From an uncultured Muribaculaceae bacterium (GTDB lineage: Bacteria; Bacteroidota; Bacteroidia; Bacteroidales; Muribaculaceae), in contig CANRPJ010000021.1 in the NCBI GenBank assembly GCA_947632485.1, positions 1 to 49,641 of the forward strand: a stretch of 49,641 nucleotides of DNA. The letters run 5' to 3'. A program made the position numbers and the translations under genes. The notes beneath the pieces are model-generated. The model did not search any database, had not been told where the DNA came from, and worked only from the letters and a program-made list of their open reading frames with translations. Below, one piece after another: positions 24,321-34,147 of the stretch. How positions within the stretch are numbered: position 1 is the stretch's first letter; the number at the start of each line of letters is the position of its first letter.

Positions 24321-27107
24321 TTACTCAGCTACACCGTTCATCACGACCGTAACGCGATTGGGTGTGCCGGAAAGGGTCTTAAGGAAAGCATTGAAATCAG
24401 CAAGCGTAAGACTCTCGATCGCTTCGCGATGACCTGTGGCAAGATCTTTACCTTCCGCCAGCAATACGAGGCCATTCTGCCAGTAGGCATTGCGGCGCAC
24501 GTTGATTTCAAATTGCTTCATAGCCGCCTCACGCACCTTATTGAATTCTACCTCAGTAGCACCCTCTTCAAGCAGCTTCTTTAGCTCCTTGCGTGCGCGC
24601 TGCATCAGCGATTCCTTCTGTGCTGCATTAGTCTTATATTGTGCTATTAGCTGCCAGTTGCCGGAAAGCGGATCAAGATCGCCCGCCGCACCGGGACTGT
24701 AGCTGCCACCCTCTTCCTCACGCAGCGTATTGGTGAACACATTCGAAAGCACCTGCCCGGCCAGACTCATCATTACCGCATTCTTAATGCTTACAGGCAT
24801 CTTTCCGATTATTACCTCGTAAACATCAGTGTAAGGCGTAGCCATAGGTTGATTGAAATCATCGGTCACCACTCCGGAAACCAATTCAAGCGGCGATTCA
24901 ATCTTCGGCTCTGCAGGAGCTGAAGAAGGAAGAGTGGCCACGTACTGCTCCAGAAGCGGACGCAGGGAATTGATATCGATATTTCCGGTCATCACAACCG
25001 TATAGTCGGCGGCATTAGCAAGACTCTTACGCACGAGGGAGAGCATACGGTCGTAGTCGGCATCGTCAACTGTAGCCACATCATCTGGGAGCATCAGGGC
25101 GTTGCCAGAAAAGAGAGCGCTATAGATATGGCGGGTAAACACCGCTTCGGGATTCTTATCTCTGGTTTCAAGCATTCCCTTATAGGTTGAAACATTTGCA
25201 TTGTAAGCGACCGTATCGGGCTCAAGCTCAGTGAAAGTAGCATAAAGGAGCTCGAAGAGCGTAGGAAGGTCCTTCACAGTAGAGGCTCCCTGAAGCACAG
25301 TTGTGCGGCGGTCGATTCCATAGCCAAGCTGCGCTCTCTTACCTGCAAGATACTTATTGAGTTTCACCCTGTCGAAGTTACCGAGTTTCCCAGTAGCGAC
25401 TACATCAGGCGCCATCGCCACGTCAGCCGCCTCCGCTTCCTTATAAAGCATCTTGCCACCGGGAGCCAGCATCGTCATATTTACTTCATCAGCAGCGAAA
25501 TCAGTAGATTTCACCAGTACCTTTACACCATTGGAAAGCATTATCTCCTTGGCGCCAAACTGAGGAATATCTTTTACAGACAGCACTGATCCGGGAGCGG
25601 GAAGCTGTGGTATCAGCGGTTCGGTAATCACCTCATCAACGTAGGCCTCATAGGAAGCATTCAATGCTCCTTCCACAACATCAAGAATCTGCTGCCTGGT
25701 AGGTAAAATCCAACCTTCCTTTTGAGGCTGCTCAACCGTAATGGCCTGATTCTCTGCAGAGAGTATCCCCTGAGCAGCTTGGTTGATTATCTGTGAATTG
25801 TAAAGTCCGAGCATAGCTTTCGCCGTTTCATACTCAGCCTCAATACCCTGATCCGGTTCATTATCAATGAAGTGACGGATAAGCTCTTGGGCGAGAGCGG
25901 CGTTATTCAGCTTATCACGCTCTTTCCATGTGTTTTCCAGACCTGAAAGCAGTTCAGTCTTCGCCCTGTCAATTTCCGAATCAGAGAATCCTGCCTTGCA
26001 GGCGCGAGCCGTGATTTCCATAGCCTGCGCTATAGCCTCAGGCATCGAAGCCTTAGCGAGCACCACTACACTAAAGGCTCCTTTCGTTTTGGATATCATG
26101 AAATTGCCGAAGCCGACTCCGGCGTAACCGAAAGCGCAGTCCGGTTTCTGAGCCGCCTCGTTAAGTCGGGTATTGATCATCTGCGATATCAGCACCTCTC
26201 CGAGCGACTGGGCATAGCCCATATCTGTGTTGCGAAGTTCGAAAGGCAGCTTATCATACTTAAACATGACGCGGGCAATCGGATTCTGGGTCTCTGGATC
26301 TTCAAAGGCCACATAAAGCGGTTCTTTATTATCGCTTACAGAGGCATACACGCGTTCTGCAGCATTTGCGGGCATCTCAATAGAGCCAAACATCTCTTTC
26401 ACCTTAGCCTCCATCTCAGCAGCATCGAAATCGCCCACAACAATGATTCCCTGCTGATCAGGACGATACCACTTTTTATAGTAGTCTCTGAGCGCATCTG
26501 GCTTGAAGTTCATAACAACGTCCATCGATCCGATCGGGAGCTGGTGATACTGATATTCCTCATACAAACCGTTGAGGTATGCCCTGATGGATCGCATCTG
26601 GGCGCTCTCGCGACTCCTCCACTCCTCCTGAATCACGCCGCGCTCTGCCTCGATCTCCTTATCTTCGAGCAGCAGACCGCAGCTCCAGTCGCGGAGAGCG
26701 AGCAAGACGCTGTCGACAAGCGGCTTGTCAGTAGTCGGAACATTATTGATGTTATAGACCGTCTCGTCCATATCCGTATAAGCGTTGATATCGGCTCCGA
26801 AACGGATACCTTTGCTCTGGAGATACTCCAGCATCGTCTTACCGGGATAATGCACGGTGCCATTGAAGGCCATGTGCTCAAGAAAATGGGCAAGGCCGAG
26901 CTGATTGGGAGCCTCAAGAGTAGACCCTACTTTCTGGGCAATATAGAAATTTGCCCTTTCCTTAGGTTCGCTATTTGCCAACACATAATAGCTCAAGCCA
27001 TTGTCAAGCTTCCCTGCCTTTACTTTCGGATTGAGAGGGAGCTGTGTCTGAGCTGAAGAGGCGAGGCAAAGCATACCGCACAGGATAAGAAAAATATTGC
27101 GTAACAT
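24321..27107 (-). CDS. M16 family zinc metalloprotease (pitrilysin-like), secreted
   Basis: Large two-lobed M16 peptidase of 928 residues with a signal peptide (about 1-19, ending SSAQ). The inverted zinc motif is HFLEH (74-78), with Glu155 as the expected third ligand in EIEAERGVIQEEW. The C-terminal half repeats the M16 fold without the zinc motif (RTTVLQGAST, EEEGGSYSPG). It is expected to work in the periplasm on peptides. It is the last gene of a long minus-strand operon, 30 nt after the formyl-THF cyclo-ligase gene, and is followed by a hairpin. Confidence 0.92.
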   Translation of the reverse strand: MLRNIFLILCGMLCLASSAQTQLPLNPKVKAGKLDNGLSYYVLANSEPKERANFYIAQKVGSTLEAPNQLGLAHFLEHMAFNGTVHYPGKTMLEYLQSKGIRFGADINAYTDMDETVYNINNVPTTDKPLVDSVLLALRDWSCGLLLEDKEIEAERGVIQEEWRSRESAQMRSIRAYLNGLYEEYQYHQLPIGSMDVVMNFKPDALRDYYKKWYRPDQQGIIVVGDFDAAEMEAKVKEMFGSIEMPANAAERVYASVSDNKEPLYVAFEDPETQNPIARVMFKYDKLPFELRNTDMGYAQSLGEVLISQMINTRLNEAAQKPDCAFGYAGVGFGNFMISKTKGAFSVVVLAKASMPEAIAQAMEITARACKAGFSDSEIDRAKTELLSGLENTWKERDKLNNAALAQELIRHFIDNEPDQGIEAEYETAKAMLGLYNSQIINQAAQGILSAENQAITVEQPQKEGWILPTRQQILDVVEGALNASYEAYVDEVITEPLIPQLPAPGSVLSVKDIPQFGAKEIMLSNGVKVLVKSTDFAADEVNMTMLAPGGKMLYKEAEAADVAMAPDVVATGKLGNFDRVKLNKYLAGKRAQLGYGIDRRTTVLQGASTVKDLPTLFELLYATFTELEPDTVAYNANVSTYKGMLETRDKNPEAVFTRHIYSALFSGNALMLPDDVATVDDADYDRMLSLVRKSLANAADYTVVMTGNIDINSLRPLLEQYVATLPSSAPAEPKIESPLELVSGVVTDDFNQPMATPYTDVYEVIIGKMPVSIKNAVMMSLAGQVLSNVFTNTLREEEGGSYSPGAAGDLDPLSGNWQLIAQYKTNAAQKESLMQRARKELKKLLEEGATEVEFNKVREAAMKQFEINVRRNAYWQNGLVLLAEGKDLATGHREAIESLTLADFNAFLKTLSGTPNRVTVVMNGVAE

Positions 27108-27137
27108 AGCTTTCTGAAAAAGTTGTCAGTGATGTCT

Positions 27138-27695
27138 TCAGGATTTTTTCTTCTTTCTGCGGCATACCTTCGAGGGGGTGATCACTATATCGACCGGCAC
27201 GTCGTGATCCTCTACCGGAATCTCCTCGACAAGCTGGAAATCATAGGCCACACCTACTGTCACTGCTTTTGTGCGACGAAGGAGACGGTCGTAGAATCCC
27301 TTACCGCGTCCGAGCCTATTGCCCGCACTGTCGTAGGCCACAGCCGGCACTACAATCAGCTCTATCTCCTCCTCCGGCGTTATCTCGCAGCCGGTAGGCT
27401 CCTCTATATGAAAGGCACCGAGCTCAAGACGGCTCTTGTCGTAGGGAAGAATCTCAAGGTCTACACCGTTGACCCTCGGCAGGAAGAAGCTCTTTCTCGA
27501 ATGCCATCGGTCGAGAAATTCGCGGGTGCCGAGCTCATCGGGCAGCGAATGATACATCAATACCTTATCAGCCATCAGGAAGGCGGCCTCCGCCTCCAGA
27601 CGGGCAAAAACAGCTTCGGCTGCACTCAGCCTGTCTTCAGCCGAAAGCATGGTGCGCAGATTGCGGATTCTGCGACGAATCTCTCTTTTTTCCAT
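27138..27695 (-). CDS. 5-formyltetrahydrofolate cyclo-ligase
   Basis: ATP-dependent conversion of 5-formyl-THF to 5,10-methenyl-THF, recycling a stable folate. The nucleotide-binding C-terminal motif GRGKGFYDRLL is clear, preceded by VPAVAYDSAGNRLG. The ATG at 27695 gives 185 residues, usual for the family; a longer frame overlapping ctp adds a basic non-homologous stretch and is rejected. It begins 4 nt after the ctp stop, so it is part of the ftsK-to-M16 transcript. Confidence 0.92.
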   Translation of the reverse strand: MEKREIRRRIRNLRTMLSAEDRLSAAEAVFARLEAEAAFLMADKVLMYHSLPDELGTREFLDRWHSRKSFFLPRVNGVDLEILPYDKSRLELGAFHIEEPTGCEITPEEEIELIVVPAVAYDSAGNRLGRGKGFYDRLLRRTKAVTVGVAYDFQLVEEIPVEDHDVPVDIVITPSKVCRRKKKKS

Positions 27696-27699
27696 AGTA

Positions 27700-29343
27700 T
27701 CACTTTTTTTCTTTTGCCTCTCCAGCCGGTAAGATCTGCACCGGGCTCTCACCCTTTTCAAGAGCATCGAGAGCACGGTTCACGGTTGGATCACTGGCGT
27801 TAAACATTTCAAGATAAGCGCTATAGCCCAATATATCGCGAGCTATGAGGGCCTTCAACTGCCGAAGAATCAGATCATGACTCTGATTAATATAGTACCA
27901 TCGCGCCGGAACGCCTTTCTTCACGGCAAACGACACGAAGCCTTCCAGAAGCGTCTGATCCGGTGGCAATAGCTTAAGAAGAGCGTCAAGATTTTTAGCT
28001 TTCTTATACTCATCGCGATGAGCCGATGCCATATCGAAGGCATATTCCTGCAGGAGACCCTTGTTAAAGACGTTGATGTAATAACCTGTAACACCGGTTG
28101 TATCTTCCGGCACAAATACGTCGGGCATTATTCCGCCGCCGCCATACACAGTGCGACCTGCCATGGTCTGGAATTTCTTAGTCTCATCGAGCTTAATACT
28201 GTCGGCATTGAAAAACTCTCCATGAGAGAAGCGGTCAGAGATATCCATATCATATTTGTAGGCCTCACCACGCTTATAATCTTTCTGGATAGAACGGCCG
28301 GAAGGGGTAAAATAGCGCGCCACGGTGAGACGCAAGGCGGAGCTATCAGGAAGCACCACCTGATTCTGCACCAGGCCTTTTCCGAATGTGCGGCGTCCCA
28401 CTATCAGTCCCCTGTCGTTGTCCTGGATCGCGCCTGCGAATATCTCGGCCGATGAGGCGGTGCTCTCATTCGTGAGAACCACGAGCTCCGAATCCTGGAA
28501 AGCTCCGCTTCCGTCGCTCACAGCCATCGTCTCATTATCGGCCCTTCTTCCTTTGCTGTATACGATAATACGACCTTTGGGAAGGAATTCATTGGCCATG
28601 AGGATAGGTTGGTCGAGGAAGCCTCCGGTGTTGCCCCTCAGGTCAACCACAAATTTCTTAGCTCCCTTTTCGCGCAGATCGGCCAAAGCATCGATAAACT
28701 CAGTATAGGTAGTAGCTGCAAATTTGCTTACGCGCACATAGCCGGTATCGTCGGTCATCATATATACGCAATCTACACTATGCTGCGGCACATCACCACG
28801 AATCACATCAAATTCCAGCGGCTGCTTCGAGTTAGAGCGTTTCACCTTCAGTTTCACTTTGGTATCTGCCGGACCCCGCAAAGCCTTGAACACGTCCTGA
28901 CTCGATGCCTTAACGCCACTAAGCTTCACTCCATCAGCCTCAAGGATCTTATCACCATTGGCGAGCCCGACCTTCTCAGCCGGACCTCCGGCCACGACCT
29001 CTGCTATCACAACAGTGTCGTTGACCTGCTGAAACATCACGCCGACTCCGCTGAAAGAGCTTCCAAGCTCATCATTCACCGTCTGCAGATCCTCGTGAGC
29101 TATATATGCGCTATGCGGATCGAGCGAGGAGAGAAGATCGGGATAGATGCCGTCCATCAGGCTGTCGATATTCAGGTCATCGACATATTCGGCATCAATG
29201 AGGGAAAGCACAGTCCGAAGTTTCTTCAAGCCTTCGGATTCTCTGGAAGTAGCCACATAGCGGCCAAGGAACAGACCGCCCACGACCCCGAGACCCAGCA
29301 CCAACGGGATCAATACATAGCCTACTGCCTTTTTATTTGCCAT
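27700..29343 (-). CDS. S41 C-terminal processing protease
   Basis: Tail-specific protease with an N-terminal membrane anchor (about 8-27), so the active site faces the periplasm. A PDZ domain spans about 95-170 (SSFSGVGVMFQQ at its start). The Ser-Lys dyad is Ser297 in NESTASSAE and Lys322 in RTFGKGLVQ, 25 residues apart as in E. coli Prc. Total 547 residues. The C-terminal 120 residues are outside the core. It lies 15 nt after the dCMP deaminase gene. Confidence 0.93.
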   Translation of the reverse strand: MANKKAVGYVLIPLVLGLGVVGGLFLGRYVATSRESEGLKKLRTVLSLIDAEYVDDLNIDSLMDGIYPDLLSSLDPHSAYIAHEDLQTVNDELGSSFSGVGVMFQQVNDTVVIAEVVAGGPAEKVGLANGDKILEADGVKLSGVKASSQDVFKALRGPADTKVKLKVKRSNSKQPLEFDVIRGDVPQHSVDCVYMMTDDTGYVRVSKFAATTYTEFIDALADLREKGAKKFVVDLRGNTGGFLDQPILMANEFLPKGRIIVYSKGRRADNETMAVSDGSGAFQDSELVVLTNESTASSAEIFAGAIQDNDRGLIVGRRTFGKGLVQNQVVLPDSSALRLTVARYFTPSGRSIQKDYKRGEAYKYDMDISDRFSHGEFFNADSIKLDETKKFQTMAGRTVYGGGGIMPDVFVPEDTTGVTGYYINVFNKGLLQEYAFDMASAHRDEYKKAKNLDALLKLLPPDQTLLEGFVSFAVKKGVPARWYYINQSHDLILRQLKALIARDILGYSAYLEMFNASDPTVNRALDALEKGESPVQILPAGEAKEKK

Positions 29344-29358
29344 ATCTCAATTATCTCA

Positions 29359-29793
29359 TTAGAGCTGATGGTACACGACCTCCACTCCGGCCTTGCGGAG
29401 AAGGTCAAGTCCGTCGGTAATCCGGTAAAGACGCGAAAACACCACCCGCTTCACCCCGGCCTGTATAATCAGCTTAGAGCATTCCATGCAGGGGCTATCG
29501 GTGATATAGAGCGTGCTTCCGGCACTGCTGTTGTTGCTGCGGGCCACCTTTGTAATCGCATTAGCCTCGGCATGAAGCACATAGGGATACGTGTGATTAT
29601 CCGTGTCCTCGCAGTTATTCTCAAATCCCGACGGCGTACCGTTGTAGCCGTCGGAAATTATCATTTTATCTTTTACCAACAGAGCTCCTACCTGCCTGCG
29701 TTTGCAATATGAGTTTTCAGCCCATATCTCAGCCATGCGCAGATAGCGCTCGTCAAGAAGATGCTGCTTGTCGGTATCACTCATCTTCACCAT
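29359..29793 (-). CDS. dCMP deaminase (ComEB-like)
   Basis: Zinc-dependent deamination of dCMP to dUMP for dTTP synthesis. Zinc ligands are His74 in HAEAN with proton-shuttle Glu76, plus Cys102 and Cys105 in PCMEC. Length 144 residues. It overlaps the trxB stop; the ATG at 29793 or the one at 29784 may be used. Homologues in Firmicutes are called ComEB, but a deoxynucleotide role fits better here. Confidence 0.9.
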   Translation of the reverse strand: MVKMSDTDKQHLLDERYLRMAEIWAENSYCKRRQVGALLVKDKMIISDGYNGTPSGFENNCEDTDNHTYPYVLHAEANAITKVARSNNSSAGSTLYITDSPCMECSKLIIQAGVKRVVFSRLYRITDGLDLLRKAGVEVVYHQL

Positions 29794-30727
29794 GTTCCAT
29801 CAAGAAGCGTTCGGCATCGAGCGCAGCACGGCAACCCGTACCGGCAGCCGTGATAGCCTGCCTGTAGATCGGATCGGCCACATCGCCTGCAGCAAACACA
29901 CCCTCCACGCTCGTGGCTGTAGTGCCGCCGAAGGTCTTGATGTATCCTTCGGAATCCAGTTCGAGCTGGCCGCGCAGGAAATCAGTATTGGGCTTATGAC
30001 CGATAGCCAGGAAGAAACCATCGATTTCGATAGTGAATACCTCTTCCTTGTCTGAGCCCAGATGGCGTACGAGTGTAGCTCCCTCCACTCCGTCCTCTCC
30101 GAAAAGATTCACGGTATTGGTATTAAAGAGCACCTCGATATTTTCTCGCTCTGCTACCCTACGCCTCATCACATCGCTGGCACGAAGATAGTCTTTGCGC
30201 ACAATCATATATACCTTCTTTGCGAGTGTGCTCAGATAAAGGGCTTCCTCACAAGCAGTATCACCACCACCAACTACCGCTACCGACTTCTTGCGATAGA
30301 AGAAGCCGTCGCAGGTAGCGCAGGCACTGACACCCATTCCACGATACTTGTCTTCATCGGGAAGACCGAGATATTTTGCGGTCGCTCCGGTCGAAATAAT
30401 CAGTGTTTCAGCGAAAATAGTGTTACCATCTTCATCTTCTACCGCGAAGGGACGCTTGGAAAGATCTACAGCCGTCACTACCTTAGGCCTGAACTCGGTG
30501 CCGAACCTCTGAGCCTGAGCCTTTAACTGCTCCATCATCTCCATTCCCTGGATTCCTTCGGGATAGCCGGGGAAATTCTCTACATCAGTGGTCTGCGTAA
30601 GCTGGCCACCCGGCTGCAGACCTTCAAAAAGAATAGGGCTCAGATTTGCTCGGGAAGCATAGATTCCCGCAGTATAGCCGGAAGGTCCGGAACCTATTAT
30701 CACAACTTTAGCTTTCTGCTCTTCCAT
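29777..30727 (-). CDS. trxB: Thioredoxin-disulfide reductase
   Basis: NADPH-dependent flavoprotein that reduces thioredoxin. FAD loop IIGSGPSGYTAG (10-21), redox pair CATC (136-139) and NADPH loop VVGGGDTACEE (151-161) are intact, followed by the C-terminal FAD site AAGDVADPIYRQ. Length 316 residues. Cytoplasmic; overlaps the dCMP deaminase gene by 8-17 nt and follows lolA by 24 nt. Confidence 0.95.
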   Translation of the reverse strand: MEEQKAKVVIIGSGPSGYTAGIYASRANLSPILFEGLQPGGQLTQTTDVENFPGYPEGIQGMEMMEQLKAQAQRFGTEFRPKVVTAVDLSKRPFAVEDEDGNTIFAETLIISTGATAKYLGLPDEDKYRGMGVSACATCDGFFYRKKSVAVVGGGDTACEEALYLSTLAKKVYMIVRKDYLRASDVMRRRVAERENIEVLFNTNTVNLFGEDGVEGATLVRHLGSDKEEVFTIEIDGFFLAIGHKPNTDFLRGQLELDSEGYIKTFGGTTATSVEGVFAAGDVADPIYRQAITAAGTGCRAALDAERFLMEHGEDE

Positions 30728-30751
30728 ATTATCTTAATGAATTTGTTTCTC

Positions 30752-31369
30752 TTATCTTAAATCTAACACCTGAACACGCGGATAAGTCGAAGCCGGATAG
30801 ATAAAATCTGTAGATTTTATGTTCGCAGCCTTCTTAATACTTTTGATATTAATCTCTATCTTGTCGCCGTTTGCCATCACTACAGTCAGCTTCCGGGGCG
30901 ACAATGAGATTGCGTCAAGTGTCGCGACAGCGCGCTTCACTGATCCTCCGCCAGATTTGGGACTGAGCACGATTACTGACTGCCCATGAGGCTGATTCTT
31001 AGCGTAGACTGCCTTATATGCTGTCGATTGAGAGGTAAGGAGTGAGAGCGGATTGCATTCAGCTGCTTCGCTTGCCGAAGGATTGGTAACCGTCACCTCA
31101 CCGGCACTATTGTTAAGCTGCCAGAGCGTTTTGCCGTCATACCAGGCTGACGACTGCGGTGTCTGCCAGGCGAAACGGCTACCGGCAACTTTCAGGGAGC
31201 CTGCGCCCGACAGACCAGCACCGGAAAAACTAAACGTTACAGAAAGTCCGTTTGCAGTGGTCAGTTTCCTTACCGCCTCCTTCCAGACCTGATCAGCAGT
31301 CTTCACTCCGAAAAGAGGCAGTACAGTAAGAATGCTCAGTAATATACTCAAGAATCTCATCTCTCTCAT
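30752..31369 (-). CDS. LolA-like outer-membrane lipoprotein carrier
   Basis: Periplasmic carrier that shuttles lipoproteins to the outer membrane. Signal peptide about 1-22, then a LolA-like open beta-barrel: short strands including GSLKVAGSRFAWQTP, SSAWYDGKTLWQLN and LSPRKLTVVMANGDKIEI. Length 205 residues. Motif conservation in LolA is weak, so this rests on the strand pattern and on the position after ftsK, where lolA is also found in other bacteria. The start could be ATG 31369 or 31360. Confidence 0.8.
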   Translation of the reverse strand: MREMRFLSILLSILTVLPLFGVKTADQVWKEAVRKLTTANGLSVTFSFSGAGLSGAGSLKVAGSRFAWQTPQSSAWYDGKTLWQLNNSAGEVTVTNPSASEAAECNPLSLLTSQSTAYKAVYAKNQPHGQSVIVLSPKSGGGSVKRAVATLDAISLSPRKLTVVMANGDKIEINIKSIKKAANIKSTDFIYPASTYPRVQVLDLR

Positions 31370-31377
31370 CTCTAAGC

Positions 31378-34059
31378 TTAAAGGATACTTTCAAGAGTTA
31401 TCAGATCCATCAGTATGGCCCTGGGTTTCACTCCATCTTGAGGACCTATCACCCCGGCTGCCTCCAGCTGGTCGGTGATTCTCGCTGCCCTGCTGAATCC
31501 TATACCGAAACGGCGCTGAATATAAGTAGTGCTCGCCTTTCCGGTAGTTATCACCATTCGGGCTGCTTCCTCAAATAGTTCTTCGCGATCACCTCCTCCA
31601 TCGCCTCTGGACACGGGCATATCATCGCCGCCGCCGTCCACTTCCGGCTCAGGCAGCTGATAAGGCCCCGCGCCATAAGGCTGACGCTCAATGTAGTCGC
31701 AAAGCTGCTCAACCTCCGGAGTATCAATGAAAGCACACTGCACGCGGACAGTCTCCGAATTAGTGCTTATAAGCATATCTCCATTACCTATAAGCTGCTG
31801 AGCACCAGTCGAATCGAGAATTATTTTAGAGTTGATTCCCGAAGCCACCTTGAAGGCCATTCGCGCCGGAAAATTAGATTTAATCACACTCGTAATTACA
31901 TTCGCTGAGGGATGCTGAGTGGCGATTATCATATGAATACCCACGGCTCGGGCCTTCTGGGCAAGACGGGCAATCGGTTTCTCGATCGACTTACCTTCAG
32001 TTGATAACAGGTCGGCATACTCATCTATGATGAGTACTATATAGGGAAGGAAGCGGTGACCATCTGTTGGAAGGAGCGTATGGGTCGCATACTTCTCGTT
32101 ATATTCAGTTATCTTCTTCACATGAGCCAGCCTAAGAAGCCTATAGCGATCGTCCATCTCAACACAAAGAGAACTCAGCGTAGGCACTACTTTTTTCATA
32201 TCTACGATAATGGGCTCATCATTACCAGGTATGGTAGCAAGATAATGCTTTGAAAGTCTTTCGTAAAGACCGAATTCAACCGACTTGGGATCGACCATCA
32301 CAAATTTCAGTTCATCAGGAGTCTTCCTATATAGTAGCGATGCAATGATTACGTTAAGACCAACAGACTTACCTTGACCTGTTGCGCCTGCCACAAGAAG
32401 ATGGGGCATCTTGGCAAGGTCGCCTACATAGGTACCGCTCGTGATCGTTGCACCGAGACCGATAGGGAGCTCGGCTCTCGAATCCTGGAATTTCTGAGAT
32501 TTGATTACCGAACGCATCGATACCATCTGCGGCTCCTTGTTAGCCACCTCGATACCGATAGTGCCTTTACCCGGAATCGGCGCAATGATACGCACACCCG
32601 TAGCAGCCAGGCGGAGAGCTATATCATCAGCCAACCCACGTATCTTCTGGATTCTTACGCCTTTTTCGGGTACGATTTCATAGAGCGTGACAGTAGGGCC
32701 TACTGTAGCTTCTATGCTGAGAATAGGTATATCGAATTCCGCAAGAGTGCGGCGGATAAGCTCCTGATTCTCCAGCTGCTCAGACTGATCCACGCTTATG
32801 CGGGCCTGACCTTCACGAAGGATATCGATCGGAGGAAATCTATATGGAAGTTTCTGACCTTCTGAGCCCATTATCGTAGATTTCTCTGTCTCTATCTCCG
32901 CCTCAGCGCTCTGCACCACATTGACGACCATTTCCGGCTCTACGGGCTGCGGCTCTTCTAATTCTTCAGGCAATACGCTTGATGACAGCGAATCACGCGA
33001 CAGATCCGTAATTCCGGATAAAGAAATATTTGAAGGCGACGAAGTTTCAGGATTAAGATTCTCCATCTCATCTTCAATCTGATAATATGCTTCCTCAAAA
33101 GAAACAGGTTCTTCCGGTTCTGCAGTCACTTCCTCAGGCTCTTCCGGCTCAGATGGCGCTACTGCCGCCACCTCCTCAGCCCTAACCGCGGCATCGGCTT
33201 TCTCTTCCGATGCTCTGAGAGCCTCCATCAGCCGCATTTTCTCCTCCTTGCGTGCGCGCGCTTCGCGGCGTGCCTCTAAAATCGCATCCCGCTTCGCCTT
33301 AATCTTCAGAATCCAGTTAGTGAGGTCTCGCAGGCATATCACTACAAAGAGAGCCACCATAAAGAGACAGAGAATCACTCCTCCGATACGCCCGAACAGA
33401 GATGCTACCTGGTTTGCCACGAAACGCCCGTGGACACCTCCCCAGTTCACGGTGGTATCCATTGCTATAGTGATCTGCCCGACTATTAGCGACACCGTGA
33501 TCAGCGCCACAAGGCATTTCACTGTGAAATTTACGGTTTTGAGCTTCGGGCGCCCCGTAAGAAGTTTAAGCCCCATCACGAGAGCCCAGATCACCACTAC
33601 CACCGAACCGAGTCCTACACCCTGGTCAACCAGACCGGATCCCACTCTCGCTCCGAGCTCACCCCCGGCATTTTCAATTCCTTTTGCCGAACCGATTGCA
33701 GCCTCATGCAATGCCGAGGCATCAGCCATACAATGGCTCAGGTAAGAAACCAATGATACAAGCAGCCAGGCGCCGGCACACACGAAAGCCACGCCGAAAG
33801 CGAGCTTCAGCGTGCCTGAATCCCATCGGGCTGCTATCTTACGCCCCCAGGCACCTATCCCCGGCTTCTTCGGCTTCTCTACAGCTACTTTTACTTTCCT
33901 ACCACCCTTGCGCTTCCCTGTAGGCTTAGGAGCCTCCGGTTCGGATTGAGGAGTCTCTGTTTCCTGATGATCAGGGTCAAGGTTTGGACCGTAGAATATC
34001 TGGGGATTATAGTTATCGTAGGTTTTCACCGAAGTGCGGTTCGTATCTCTGTTATCCAC
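31378..34059 (-). CDS. ftsK: DNA translocase FtsK/SpoIIIE
   Basis: Septum-located pump that segregates chromosome ends and activates XerCD. Four membrane segments lie at about 86-106, 150-168, 180-200 and 226-246, then a charged linker rich in Glu and Pro (255-400). The motor has Walker A GATGQGKS (558-565) and Walker B in YIVLIIDEYADLL. A winged-helix gamma domain occupies the last 65 residues. The start is GTG with a strong Shine-Dalgarno GGAG, rare for this phylum. Length 893 residues. First gene of a seven-gene operon. Confidence 0.95.
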   Translation of the reverse strand: MDNRDTNRTSVKTYDNYNPQIFYGPNLDPDHQETETPQSEPEAPKPTGKRKGGRKVKVAVEKPKKPGIGAWGRKIAARWDSGTLKLAFGVAFVCAGAWLLVSLVSYLSHCMADASALHEAAIGSAKGIENAGGELGARVGSGLVDQGVGLGSVVVVIWALVMGLKLLTGRPKLKTVNFTVKCLVALITVSLIVGQITIAMDTTVNWGGVHGRFVANQVASLFGRIGGVILCLFMVALFVVICLRDLTNWILKIKAKRDAILEARREARARKEEKMRLMEALRASEEKADAAVRAEEVAAVAPSEPEEPEEVTAEPEEPVSFEEAYYQIEDEMENLNPETSSPSNISLSGITDLSRDSLSSSVLPEELEEPQPVEPEMVVNVVQSAEAEIETEKSTIMGSEGQKLPYRFPPIDILREGQARISVDQSEQLENQELIRRTLAEFDIPILSIEATVGPTVTLYEIVPEKGVRIQKIRGLADDIALRLAATGVRIIAPIPGKGTIGIEVANKEPQMVSMRSVIKSQKFQDSRAELPIGLGATITSGTYVGDLAKMPHLLVAGATGQGKSVGLNVIIASLLYRKTPDELKFVMVDPKSVEFGLYERLSKHYLATIPGNDEPIIVDMKKVVPTLSSLCVEMDDRYRLLRLAHVKKITEYNEKYATHTLLPTDGHRFLPYIVLIIDEYADLLSTEGKSIEKPIARLAQKARAVGIHMIIATQHPSANVITSVIKSNFPARMAFKVASGINSKIILDSTGAQQLIGNGDMLISTNSETVRVQCAFIDTPEVEQLCDYIERQPYGAGPYQLPEPEVDGGGDDMPVSRGDGGGDREELFEEAARMVITTGKASTTYIQRRFGIGFSRAARITDQLEAAGVIGPQDGVKPRAILMDLITLESIL

Positions 34060-34078
34060 TTATTCTCCTTTAGAGGTG

Positions 34079-34109
34079 CAAAAATACAAACATTCCTTCT
34101 AACAAGCAA
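34079..34109 (-). promoter_or_regulatory. ftsK promoter (-33 and -7)
   Basis: On the minus strand TTG (34107-34109) is followed after exactly 20 bp by TATTTTTG (34079-34086) and C. This is a consensus promoter 19 nt upstream of the ftsK GTG. Confidence 0.7.
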
Positions 34110-34147
34110 TGCTCACAGAGCTCCATTTACCGATACATTCGCAAAAA

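Noticed and set aside
27696..27776. Longer start for the formyl-THF cyclo-ligase
   Set aside because: The added 27 residues come from the ctp 3' end in another frame and do not resemble the family.
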